The notes beneath the pieces are model-generated. The model searched no databases and had not been told where the DNA came from. It saw nothing but the letters and a program-made list of their open reading frames with translations. From CAZHYV01 sp964537055 (GTDB lineage Bacteria > Myxococcota_A > Polyangia > Palsa-1104 > JAEUJZ01): DNA of 64,000 nucleotides. Shown here piece by piece: positions 33,254-41,742 of the stretch (positions within the stretch are counted from its first letter, which is position 1; each line of letters starts with the position of its first letter). The translations under genes were made by a program, and so were the position numbers. The DNA is taken from assembly GCA_964537055.1 (NCBI GenBank), contig CAZHYV010000005.1, positions 1 through 64,000 on the forward strand, given 5' to 3'.

Positions 33254-36200
33254 ATGACCAAGCGATCAAATCGCGGTGAGCCGCGTATGTCTTTCTTATC
33301 CTATTCACTTCCCAAGGCAAACCGACCCTTGAAGACAGCCTTCGCCCAAATGGGAAGCCTATTCTTTCTCCTACTTTTCCTTGTGACCTGCGGAACTCCC
33401 AAGTGCAACGATAAGTCAAGCTCGACCTTACCACAGCCTGTACAGCAGCAGCCAACCCCTCCCCAAATTCAGCAGGTGTCTCAGCTCGATGTGCTGAATG
33501 CGACCATGCTGCTTATCTACAATGAGTACGTTGACCCAAGCCGGGTGAATCCAACGAAAATGGTCCTTGGGGCCCTCCGCGGGATTGAAGAACAAGTTGC
33601 CGAAGTTCTGGTAGAGGCCAATGCAGAAAATACTCGGGTTGTGGTACGGGTAGACACAGCAGTTCGAGAATACCAAATTCCTAAGGAACCCTCCCCCTTT
33701 TGGATTCCAACCATCCTTACGGATGTGTTCAATTTTGTTGTAACTAACCTTACCACTCCTCCGACTGAGGATGAGGCAAAAAAAATCGAGTATGCTGCCA
33801 TCAATGGAATGCTCTCTACGTTAGATCCTCACTCCAGGCTCTTAGAACCTCAGCTCAACAAGGAACTACGCTCCTCGACCCAGGGGCATTTTGATGGGGT
33901 AGGTATGGTTGTCGGTATCTACAAAGGGCAACTCACGGTGATAAGACCTCTCCGGAATACGCCTGCTTGGCGTGCAGGAATCCGGAAGGGCGACCGAATT
34001 TTACGGATCGGGAACCAGTCTACCATTAATATGGCAATTACTGATGCTGTTGATCGCCTGCGTGGGCTGTCAGGGACTAAGGTAGAGGTTTGGGTGGCAA
34101 AACCGAACGAGACTACCCCCAAACGCATCTGGCTCAATCGAGAAGAGATTTCTGTACAGAATGTCACTCATCATTTGCTTACAGCGGTAGGCAAATCGAT
34201 CGGATACGTTCGTATCAGCCAATTTAGCCGAAATACCATCTCTGAACTAAAAAAGGCTTTTTTCGATCTAAATAAGACCCAAAAGATTGCAGGATTGGTT
34301 TTAGACCTCCGAGGAAACCCTGGAGGCTTACTAGACCAAGCCGTCAAAGTTGCGGATGAGTTTGTAAGCAGCGGAACAATCGTTAGCATTACAGGGCATC
34401 ACAATCGCGAAGAGGCACGGGCCAACCGTGCAATTTTAGAACCCTCGGTCCCGATGGTGGTTTTGGTGGACGGGGGTTCTGCTTCTGCTTCAGAGATTTT
34501 AGCGGGAGCCCTTAAGAACTTAGGAAGGGCGATCGTTTTGGGTCAACGCACCTTTGGGAAAGGGTCTGTCCAAAATTTAATCGATATGAAGGACGGATCT
34601 GGGTTAAAGCTAACCGTAGACCAGTATCTGACTCCAGGTGACCAGTCTATCCAATCTGTGGGGATCATCCCCGATGTGGGCCTTGAACCCATGCTAGTGA
34701 AAAAAAATCGTGTCTCTTTATTTAACACATACCAAGGGAAACGTGAAGACGATCTGGATGCTCATTTAACCTCGGAGAATATAAGAAACGAGAAACCTTT
34801 GCTTTCTCTGCGGTATTACTATGTGGACCCCAAGACCTCGTCTGAGAAAACATCTCCTTCCTCTAAAAAAGAGGCTCCCACAAAAAAAGAGGAGGAGGAG
34901 GACGACGAGTTGGAAGAACCGAACCTTGATGATCTTTTGGATGGGGAAGACCTAGAAAATCCCGAACCCAAGTTTGTTGCAGATCGTCTGATCTTAATCT
35001 CGTCAGAATTACTTGCCTCGATTGGGTCACTCAACCGAGAAGATATGATCTCGACATACAGTGCAAAGACTTTCTTTGCGAGAAAACAGGGAGAGGAGCA
35101 AAGTAAAGTCATTGAGGCGCTAGGTGAACTCGGTATTGACTGGAAGCCTGTACCTCCGAATATGGATCCGCCTTCTCTTTCTGCCCTCATTCGAACTGAT
35201 CAGGTTGGAAATAAAGTGAAAGCTGGGGATACGATTACGATTTCTATCTTGGTACGGAACCAAGGGAAGGGGCCGGCAGGCCAGGTTCGAGCTCAGCTCA
35301 AGTCCGAAAATTTGGTCTTTGAAGAACAAGAATTTGTCTTCGGTCATATTAAACCTGGGGAAACAAAGATGTGGCAAACCCCGGTCAAGATTCAATCTGC
35401 CTCCCTTTCTCGGGTCGATGATGTAAAAGTAAACTTTTTTGAACAGAATGGATTCGCTCCGGCTCCCCAAACAGTACGAGTCGAGATTGAAGAATTGCCA
35501 AGACCTCGATTTGCCTACAGGTATCAGCTTATCGACAGTGGGCCAAACGCAAACGGGGATGGCCTGTTACAAAAGGGGGAATCTCTTCGCCTCCACGTTG
35601 TTGTAGAAAACGTAGGAGCTGGAGCAGCGCTTAAACCCGTGGCCCTCCTCAAAAGCTTGAGTGGGGAGAACCTCATTGTGAACCAGGGAAGATTTGAGTT
35701 ACCCTCCATTCCGCCTCAGGGTCAAAACGATAGCATTCAATTTACTTTTGATATTCTTCCAGACTTTGTCGATGAAAAGGCTCGATTTGAAATTCAGGTG
35801 TACGATGCAAAGCTGATTGAGGGGGTCACCGATAAGTTAGAATTTCCCATTGCGAAAACGATGCCAACCTCGTCAGAGCCCACGTTCAATTCTTTTTTCC
35901 TTACCCAAGATTCGGAAATCTACGTTGGAGCCGCCAAGGAAGCCACTGTGATCGGGTATGCAAAAAAAGAAAGCTCTTTCCCCGTAGAGAAAATGTTTGT
36001 CGAAGCTGGATTTGTTCGAGTCACCCTAGGCCCCGGAGTGCCAGGCTTTATTCCTCAGACCAAAGGGCAACTAAAGAGGGGGGTTGCACGGCCTCAGTTC
36101 ACTTGGAGCTGGCAAGTCACTCCTCCTATTCTCGAGACAGCCCACCCTCCCCTATGGACTCAGAATGCTACGTTTACTTTGGACCTGCTTGCCAAGGATA

Positions 36201-36457
36201 ACGAGCAGATCCGAGACGCTTTTGTCTTTGTCCGCAATACAACCGCTAAGGTTGAGGACAGAAAGGTCTTTTATCAATCAAATCGGCTTGGGAAAGATAA
36301 GAAGCAGATGCAGCTTCATTCAAACATTCCTTTGTGGCCAGGGTTGAACGTTGTTAACGTCATTGTGAGGCAATCTGAAGAAGTTCAATCGAGGCAGATT
36401 TGGCTGATTCATAGACAAGAGCAGCCCGTGGCCCTCTCGAAAAAGGACCCTTCATGA
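33254..36457 (+). CDS. S41 (C-terminal processing) protease lipoprotein with long C-terminal extension
   Basis: A 1067-residue protein. Signal peptide with lipobox 'LVTC' (about C46, then Gly). A PDZ domain ('VIRPLRNTPAWRAGIRKGDRIL') lies at about 215-290, then the S41 catalytic core with S411 ('GSASASEILAG') and K436 ('TFGKGSVQ'), the same spacing as in Prc. An acidic low-complexity linker (about 540-575) leads to 400 residues of beta-rich domains that look like two CARDB/Ig-type modules, then SH3-like and a last module. Resembles the MXAN_5808-type serine peptidases of myxobacteria from memory. It is likely an envelope processing protease. Confidence 0.85.
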   Translation: MTKRSNRGEPRMSFLSYSLPKANRPLKTAFAQMGSLFFLLLFLVTCGTPKCNDKSSSTLPQPVQQQPTPPQIQQVSQLDVLNATMLLIYNEYVDPSRVNPTKMVLGALRGIEEQVAEVLVEANAENTRVVVRVDTAVREYQIPKEPSPFWIPTILTDVFNFVVTNLTTPPTEDEAKKIEYAAINGMLSTLDPHSRLLEPQLNKELRSSTQGHFDGVGMVVGIYKGQLTVIRPLRNTPAWRAGIRKGDRILRIGNQSTINMAITDAVDRLRGLSGTKVEVWVAKPNETTPKRIWLNREEISVQNVTHHLLTAVGKSIGYVRISQFSRNTISELKKAFFDLNKTQKIAGLVLDLRGNPGGLLDQAVKVADEFVSSGTIVSITGHHNREEARANRAILEPSVPMVVLVDGGSASASEILAGALKNLGRAIVLGQRTFGKGSVQNLIDMKDGSGLKLTVDQYLTPGDQSIQSVGIIPDVGLEPMLVKKNRVSLFNTYQGKREDDLDAHLTSENIRNEKPLLSLRYYYVDPKTSSEKTSPSSKKEAPTKKEEEEDDELEEPNLDDLLDGEDLENPEPKFVADRLILISSELLASIGSLNREDMISTYSAKTFFARKQGEEQSKVIEALGELGIDWKPVPPNMDPPSLSALIRTDQVGNKVKAGDTITISILVRNQGKGPAGQVRAQLKSENLVFEEQEFVFGHIKPGETKMWQTPVKIQSASLSRVDDVKVNFFEQNGFAPAPQTVRVEIEELPRPRFAYRYQLIDSGPNANGDGLLQKGESLRLHVVVENVGAGAALKPVALLKSLSGENLIVNQGRFELPSIPPQGQNDSIQFTFDILPDFVDEKARFEIQVYDAKLIEGVTDKLEFPIAKTMPTSSEPTFNSFFLTQDSEIYVGAAKEATVIGYAKKESSFPVEKMFVEAGFVRVTLGPGVPGFIPQTKGQLKRGVARPQFTWSWQVTPPILETAHPPLWTQNATFTLDLLAKDNEQIRDAFVFVRNTTAKVEDRKVFYQSNRLGKDKKQMQLHSNIPLWPGLNVVNVIVRQSEEVQSRQIWLIHRQEQPVALSKKDPS

Positions 36458-36494
36458 AAGCAATCTTCTTCTCGAAGGCAGGAATCATCTACGT

Positions 36495-37601
36495 ATGAAG
36501 CGCGATTACTACGAAATTTTAGAAATCTCAAAAACGGCGAGCGATGGCGAAATTAAGAAAGCGTACCGACGTCTTGCCATGGAGCTCCATCCCGATCGAA
36601 ACCCCGGGAACAGAGAAGCAGAAGAGCGCTTTAAAGAAGCCGCTGAAGCCTATCAGGTTCTTTCAGACCCTGAGAAACGACAACGATACGACCGGTTTGG
36701 CCACCAAGGGGTCGCAGGAGCCTCTTCAGGGTTTGGAGGATTTAGTAACTTTGAGGATATCTTTTCTGCATTTTCCGATATTTTTGGAGGAAACCGGGTT
36801 TCTGAAGGCGAGGACCTTCAAGAAACTATGGAGCTCGATTTTTTTGAAGCTGCCAAAGGAACAAAGAAGGAAATCGAGGTCCAACGTCACACCCGCTGCA
36901 CAACCTGCCAAGGAAGTGGTGCAAAACCAGGGACCAAACCAACCACGTGTCGTACCTGTCACGGCCAAGGTCAAGTTGCTCATCGTCAGGGTTTCTTTAC
37001 GATTGCTACGGAATGCACCCAATGTCACGGGCAGGGGGTGATTATTCATGAGAAATGCCCCACGTGCCGAGGAAATACACAGATTCCCGAAACCGCAAAA
37101 GTTTTGGTTCAAGTACCCGCCGGAGTCGACGATGGAACTCGGCTAAGAATGCCCGGTCTTGGAGATGCCTCTTCGGACCCACGGGGGCAACCGGGAGATC
37201 TGTACATCCTATTCCGGGTAAAACCCGATGAACGTTTTCGCCGAAAAGGAGATGACCTTTGGGTGGACGTTGCCCTAACATTTGCCGAAGCAGCGTTAGG
37301 CACCACGGTTCGTATCCCTACGCTAGATGGGGAAGAAAACATTGCTGTTGAGCCAGGCACACAGCCTATGCAGGAGCGGGTTTTGCCAAAACGGGGGGTT
37401 CCTAACGTCCGAGGGCGAGGGCATGGCAACCTGATCGTCCGATTTATCGTCAAGGTTCCCAAAAAGCTGGCTTCCGAAGCCAAGTCTCTGGTTGAACAGC
37501 TTGCTCCTCATCTTGGCCCCACAACCCCTGCGAGTGAAGCGGCCAAGGATGAGCCTGCCTCCGCATTTCAGCGGCTGTTTCGAGGCAAGAAAAAGACTTG
37601 A
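36495..37601 (+). CDS. dnaJ: Chaperone DnaJ
   Basis: A 368-residue type I J-protein: J domain with HPD at 32-34, a short Gly/Phe region, four CxxCxGxG-type zinc motifs (about 135-200), then the C-terminal substrate-binding domains ('VQVPAGVDDGTRLRM') and dimerisation region. It stimulates DnaK ATPase and delivers unfolded substrates. dnaK and grpE are not adjacent. It lies 37 bp downstream of the S41 protease gene and may share its promoter. Confidence 0.97.
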   Translation: MKRDYYEILEISKTASDGEIKKAYRRLAMELHPDRNPGNREAEERFKEAAEAYQVLSDPEKRQRYDRFGHQGVAGASSGFGGFSNFEDIFSAFSDIFGGNRVSEGEDLQETMELDFFEAAKGTKKEIEVQRHTRCTTCQGSGAKPGTKPTTCRTCHGQGQVAHRQGFFTIATECTQCHGQGVIIHEKCPTCRGNTQIPETAKVLVQVPAGVDDGTRLRMPGLGDASSDPRGQPGDLYILFRVKPDERFRRKGDDLWVDVALTFAEAALGTTVRIPTLDGEENIAVEPGTQPMQERVLPKRGVPNVRGRGHGNLIVRFIVKVPKKLASEAKSLVEQLAPHLGPTTPASEAAKDEPASAFQRLFRGKKKT

Positions 37602-37611
37602 TAGGAATTCT

Positions 37612-38118
37612 ATGAAACCTTCCCCTCATCAAAAAATCCTGCACCACTTCAAATTATCAAAAGTCGTATGCGTTTTATTTATTTTGATTGGTGCTGTGAT
37701 TGCTAGCATACCAATCAAGCGGTTTTATCAGCACTTCTTTTTGTCCTCCCCAGGAGCAAACTCCTATTTTGATCCCATTCCTTATTTAGGAATTCTTCTG
37801 TTCGCTTTTTTGATGATATCCGGTAGCTTCCTTCGGAAGGTTGTCTATCTGGATGGAGAGGCCAGAACGGTTGTTTCCAAAGGCCTGTTCTTCTTTATTC
37901 CGTGGACGAAGCGTTTCTCTTTCGAAGACATCCAATCCATCGAAGTTCTTGCCCGAGTCCGCGTGGGAAGAGTGGCAATCTCTCGCTATTGGGATATTTC
38001 TTTACTGCTCCTCAGCGGAAAGCGTCATTTTCTCTTTCATTGCTTTACTGAACATGCCACCCTTGAGGTCATCAAACAGCTTGAGAGTATCCTGAAAAAG
38101 CCGATTCATCGAAAATGA
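37612..38118 (+). CDS. Hypothetical membrane protein with PH-like domain
   Basis: A 168-residue protein. AGGA seven bases before ATG 37612 sets the start (the frame is open from 37492 inside dnaJ). Two transmembrane helices (about 20-38 and 60-78) are followed by a beta-rich stretch ('RTVVSKGLFFFIPWTKRFSF', 'IQSIEVLARV') and a final helix. This resembles bacterial PH (bPH2/YdbT-like) domains. Function unknown. It is 10 bp after dnaJ and is likely cotranscribed. Confidence 0.7.
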   Translation: MKPSPHQKILHHFKLSKVVCVLFILIGAVIASIPIKRFYQHFFLSSPGANSYFDPIPYLGILLFAFLMISGSFLRKVVYLDGEARTVVSKGLFFFIPWTKRFSFEDIQSIEVLARVRVGRVAISRYWDISLLLLSGKRHFLFHCFTEHATLEVIKQLESILKKPIHRK

Positions 38119-38215
38119 GCTTGGTTCGGAAACCCTTTTGGAGCAAAGCAGGCGGTTTGTTGTCTCTAGGAAAGAACGGATTGCTTACCTCGCTGATCTT
38201 TGCTAGAAAATCCTG

Positions 38216-39013
38216 ATGGTCCCTTCAATAAAACGATTTACAAGTGGAATCTGGCAGCTGAATAGCGTTCTGATTGCAGACAAAGACTCCTGTCTGGTAG
38301 TGGACCCAGGCTATTTTCCGGCTGAGATCCATGCAATCTCCCAGTACCTCACGTTCCAACAACTAAAACCGTCCTTGCTACTCACCCATGGTCACTGGGA
38401 CCATATTGCAGGCATCCCCTCGTTTCCTCATGCAGACGTATGGGTGAGTCCCTGGTTAAAAGAAGCGATCAAATGCAATTCTCTTGAGGCACAAAAAAAT
38501 CTCACAGACGCTCTCAACTTCGATGCGAGGTGGTATGTTCAGCGAGAGAAGCCTCTTTCCTGGCCAGACAAGCTTTTTGATCCTAAGGAGGGAGAAGAAA
38601 TCCAGATAGGTACCTTTACAGGAATCGCTCTTTTGCTACCGGGGCATACCCAAGATGGGCTGGGTCTTTACCTTCCCGATTTACAGACTCTCATTGCGGG
38701 CGATTATCTTTCTCCTTGTGAGATCCCATTCGTCGAAGATTTAAATGAGTACCATAACACCCTCACAAAATTTCTATTGCTTCTCCCTAAGGTGACCACC
38801 GTTATCCCTGGGCATGGTCCTCTTCTCAACCGAACTCAAGCGCAAACCATGATTGAAGAAGATTTGCACTATTTGGATAGGTTGGCAAAACTTGTACAAA
38901 CGAAGGATGCACTGGCAGCAGAGACAATGCCCCTGCCTCGGGCAGAGCATGTTCCAGGGATGCGAGAGTTTCACCTGGAGAATTGGAGAAACGTTTCGAA
39001 AACCTCAATCTAG
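38216..39013 (+). CDS. Metallo-beta-lactamase-fold hydrolase
   Basis: A 265-residue MBL-fold protein. The zinc motif 'THGHWDH' (HxHxDH) is intact, with later ligands in 'LLPGHTQDGLGLYL', 'LIAGDYLS' and 'VIPGHGPLL'. Glyoxalase-II-like or other small-molecule hydrolase activity is typical; beta-lactamase activity is not implied. No signal peptide is present, so it is probably cytoplasmic. It converges on the phosphotransferase gene with eight bases between them. Confidence 0.9.
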   Translation: MVPSIKRFTSGIWQLNSVLIADKDSCLVVDPGYFPAEIHAISQYLTFQQLKPSLLLTHGHWDHIAGIPSFPHADVWVSPWLKEAIKCNSLEAQKNLTDALNFDARWYVQREKPLSWPDKLFDPKEGEEIQIGTFTGIALLLPGHTQDGLGLYLPDLQTLIAGDYLSPCEIPFVEDLNEYHNTLTKFLLLLPKVTTVIPGHGPLLNRTQAQTMIEEDLHYLDRLAKLVQTKDALAAETMPLPRAEHVPGMREFHLENWRNVSKTSI

Positions 39014-39021
39014 GATCGTTT

Positions 39022-40050
39022 TCATTGCGGGGTTAGACGAAGCATCCTTGCCACAAGATGTTCTCGAAATTTTCTTTTTGAAAACATCCTGACCCGTTCG
39101 CGCGCGTAGGGCAAAAATTTTAGCGCACGATGATTCCCGTCAAGAAATACATTTTGCAGGGCCCACGTATCGTGTAAGATACTTTGCCACCACATTTCAA
39201 TGCTTGCTTCACATTCATCCTCGGTGATGTCTACCCAGCTGCGATATCCTTGAAGGTACGATCCGATCAGAGGTTCCTCAACCATTCGCGAAAAGGATAG
39301 CATCCTGACAAGCTCAAAGATTTTGGGAAGCCGGCCTACCATTTCCCAATCGACAACCGCAAGAACTTGTCCATTTTCTCGAAAAAGAACATTCCCATCA
39401 TGGTAGTCTCCATGAACAGGCTGCCGAGGGATTTTTGCAAATGCGGAAACCGGCTGTGCGCATCCTACATCTAGTAGACTTTTCTGCACCCAAATTCCTT
39501 CCAAGATAGGGCCGGAGACTTCTGGATCGTTGCATTGTTTTTGTACCTCTGTCTCAATCCGCTCCAGCGTACGGTAGGTGGTGTTCGTATCCCAAAAGGA
39601 ACCAGTAAGGTTCTCGGGCAGATCCTCAGCTGGATAATCGGCCAGCGCTTTGTGCAGACGACCCTGCATCTCGCCAAAAATAAATGCATCTTCTTCAGTA
39701 AGCGAACCCCGTAGTTTCAGCCTACCCTCAACCCAAGGAAAAACAGAAATAGAAAAATCCCCCTCGCACAGAAGGGTGGCACCCTCGGGCAGTGCCAATG
39801 GTAGAATAACGGGCAACCCTTGATGTGCTGCCCATAGAAGCACCTCATGCTCTCTTTGAATACTTTCCAGATCTAATTTATTTGAATAGATTCGTACAAA
39901 CAAAGGCCCTTTTTCGGTTTCTACCCGAAAATTCTCATTTTGGGCAGAATTTGAAAGCAAAACAGGTTGACTATAGAGTTTACTCTGGAATCGAGAGAGA
40001 ATGTTCTCAATCGCGGAAACAACCTTTTGAGAAGGGGGTAGAAGTTTCAT
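39022..40050 (-). CDS. APH-family phosphotransferase
   Basis: A 342-residue protein-kinase-like phosphotransferase. Visible are the Brenner-type catalytic motif 'VHGDYHDGNVLF' and the metal-binding 'AVVDWEMVG'. An N-terminal lobe has 'ENFRVETEKGPLFVRIYSN'. Similar to homoserine-kinase-II, SrkA or choline-kinase-like members; the substrate cannot be assigned, and aminoglycoside resistance is not implied. Monocistronic, facing the MBL gene. Confidence 0.85.
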   Translation of the reverse strand: MKLLPPSQKVVSAIENILSRFQSKLYSQPVLLSNSAQNENFRVETEKGPLFVRIYSNKLDLESIQREHEVLLWAAHQGLPVILPLALPEGATLLCEGDFSISVFPWVEGRLKLRGSLTEEDAFIFGEMQGRLHKALADYPAEDLPENLTGSFWDTNTTYRTLERIETEVQKQCNDPEVSGPILEGIWVQKSLLDVGCAQPVSAFAKIPRQPVHGDYHDGNVLFRENGQVLAVVDWEMVGRLPKIFELVRMLSFSRMVEEPLIGSYLQGYRSWVDITEDECEASIEMWWQSILHDTWALQNVFLDGNHRALKFLPYARERVRMFSKRKFREHLVARMLRLTPQ

Positions 40051-40350
40051 AAAGAGAACGATAGCGAAACTGCTATTGGAATCAATCTCTTTAGGATTTA
40101 ATTTTTTTTTGGAAGCTAAAAAGCAAAATGGCTATCTAGATAGCTTTTCTACCTAAATAGCCATTTTCTATTTCGCCATTTTGTCTATGTTACCATTCTA
40201 TAGGAATAAGCCTTTTACATAGGAACTCTCGCCATTCTGTTTTTATAAGACGATCATCATGTTTCTAACCTCCAGAATAGGTTAAAAATCTAGGATTCTG
40301 TCTCCCATTAGCTAAGCGCGTTTGTAATCCTATGCAAAAAGCAATCTACT
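40051..40350. other. Intergenic, with a strong hairpin
   Basis: Gene-free. It contains the inverted repeat at 40125-40167 and further partial copies of its GCCATTTT motif nearby (about 40173). It is the 5' region of the phosphotransferase gene and the 3' region of the KGG-protein gene. Confidence 0.4.
40125..40167 (-). terminator. 11-bp inverted repeat, likely terminator
   Basis: AAAATGGCTAT (40125-40135) pairs perfectly with ATAGCCATTTT (40157-40167). On the minus strand the stem is followed by GCTTTTT, so it can act as a terminator for the KGG-protein transcript. The loop contains the palindrome CTATCTAGATAG. Confidence 0.5.
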
Positions 40351-40947
40351 CTATCGAGTATTAGAGCGGTTTCCCTGGTTTTGGTTATGTCCTTGGGAAC
40401 TCTGTCCCCGGGTTTGGTTGCTCCCCATCGAAGAAGATTGGGTACCCTGGTTCGAAGAACTTCTCTCTCCTCTTTCAGAAGAAGAACGCTCGTTCTGATG
40501 TCCTTGGTGGGTTTGGCCCCCCCCTTGGCGGCCTGCCTGAGATCCAGATTGTCCCCGTGATTCCGTATCCCTCTCGGAGGAACGTCCTTCACTTCGCTCA
40601 GAGGAACGTCCCTCGCTGCGGGCTTCTCCACCACGACGTCCTAATTCCGAATAACCCTCAGGACCAAGTTGCTCTTTTCGGGCTTCCCCTCCTTTGTGAC
40701 CGATTTCAGAGTAAAACTCAGGGCCGTACTTTTCTTTTACCGCCTCGCCACCCTTGTGCCCAAGCTCAGCATAGCCCTCAGGACCAAGCTGTTCTTTCCG
40801 GGCTTCTCCACCTTTTTGTCCGATTTCAGAATAGAATTCGGGTCCATATTTTTCTTTCACTGCTTCGCCGCCCTTTTGGCCGGCTTCTTTCACAGTCATG
40901 GAACCTCTTCCCTGCTCGCGATTTTCGTTGCTTTGTGTATTAGCCAT
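40351..40947 (-). CDS. KGG-repeat stress protein (GsiB-like hydrophilin)
   Basis: A 198-residue fully hydrophilic protein. Five roughly 20-residue 'KGG' repeats alternate two types (GGEAVKEKYGPEFYSEIG and GGEARKEQLGPEGYSELG, residues 20-110). An octamer SEGRSSER is repeated in tandem, and a Ser/Gln/Gly-rich disordered tail follows. The family protects cells in desiccation, osmotic or general stress (GsiB, YciG). AAGGAG precedes the ATG. A strong hairpin downstream may end its message. Confidence 0.9.
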   Translation of the reverse strand: MANTQSNENREQGRGSMTVKEAGQKGGEAVKEKYGPEFYSEIGQKGGEARKEQLGPEGYAELGHKGGEAVKEKYGPEFYSEIGHKGGEARKEQLGPEGYSELGRRGGEARSEGRSSERSEGRSSERDTESRGQSGSQAGRQGGGQTHQGHQNERSSSERGERSSSNQGTQSSSMGSNQTRGQSSQGHNQNQGNRSNTR

Positions 40948-41296
40948 AACGATTTCTCCTTTCGGTCGTTAGTTTTGGTAAGCCAACGACAAAAGAGAAT
41001 GTAAGAATGCTAGATCAATGCGGCAAGGGGAATCTTTTATTATGCACATATTTTTATTTATTAGTCAACTAGAATGACGCTCGTCTGTACGCTTGGCTTT
41101 TTAAAATCTCTATCAACAAAAAACCAATAAGATAAACTAGTTAGAACAACGCCCCCCTACCCACCCATAAAAGAGGATTTTTCCCACATAGGTGCTGCAG
41201 CCTCCCCGTGTCACGACCTTGGACTACAGTCTGCTATTTCCTTCCTCGATCAGGAAAGCGCTTTCCTCTCTTTGAAGAATAAGCTACATTCTCAAC
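40948..41296. other. Intergenic between divergent genes
   Basis: It must hold divergent promoters for the KGG-protein and bolA genes. No clear -35/-10 pair, riboswitch or RNA gene stands out. A small palindrome-like CAGGAAAGCGCTTTCCT (about 41251-41267) could be an operator. Confidence 0.35.
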
Positions 41297-41620
41297 ATGA
41301 GCGTAACAGACCTCATTCAGCAAAAAATCGTAGTTAACCTCCACCCTCTTCATCTCGAAGTGATTAACGAGAGCTTTTTGCACGGACGGCCAGATTCCGC
41401 TGAATCTCATTTCAAGGTAATTATCGTATCAGAAACATTCGAGGGCAAATCCCTGCTTGAGCAGCAGCGCATGGTTTACTCCCTTCTAAAGGAAGAGCTT
41501 CAAACCCGAATCCACGCATTTAGTTTAAAAACCCTAACACCCTCCCAATGGCAGCAGGATCCTAAGCAGACGTCTTTAACCTCACCTACCTGCCGGGGAG
41601 GGTCAAAACCAACTGTATAA
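41297..41620 (+). CDS. BolA family protein
   Basis: A 107-residue BolA-fold protein. The alpha-beta pattern and 'SHFKVIIVSETFEGKSLLEQQRMVYSLLKEEL' region include the conserved His and the family's helix-turn-helix-like segment, followed by 'RIHAFSLKTLTP'. BolA proteins work with monothiol glutaredoxins in iron-sulfur handling and some regulate transcription. No glutaredoxin gene is adjacent. The C-terminal 20 residues extend beyond the usual domain end. Confidence 0.9.
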   Translation: MSVTDLIQQKIVVNLHPLHLEVINESFLHGRPDSAESHFKVIIVSETFEGKSLLEQQRMVYSLLKEELQTRIHAFSLKTLTPSQWQQDPKQTSLTSPTCRGGSKPTV

Positions 41621-41742
41621 CGAACGTCAGCTTTTGAGACACCCACATTTGTATCGCCGTTTGTCAGTAAAAACTTCTCTGAGAAATCCTTCCAACAATT
41701 TGACTTTGCTTCCTTTTTCGTCTGGAGTAGAGACTCGCTTTT

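Noticed and set aside
39022..40050. Aminoglycoside-resistance kinase
   Set aside because: The APH fold is shared by homoserine, choline and other kinases, and nothing here points to an antibiotic substrate.
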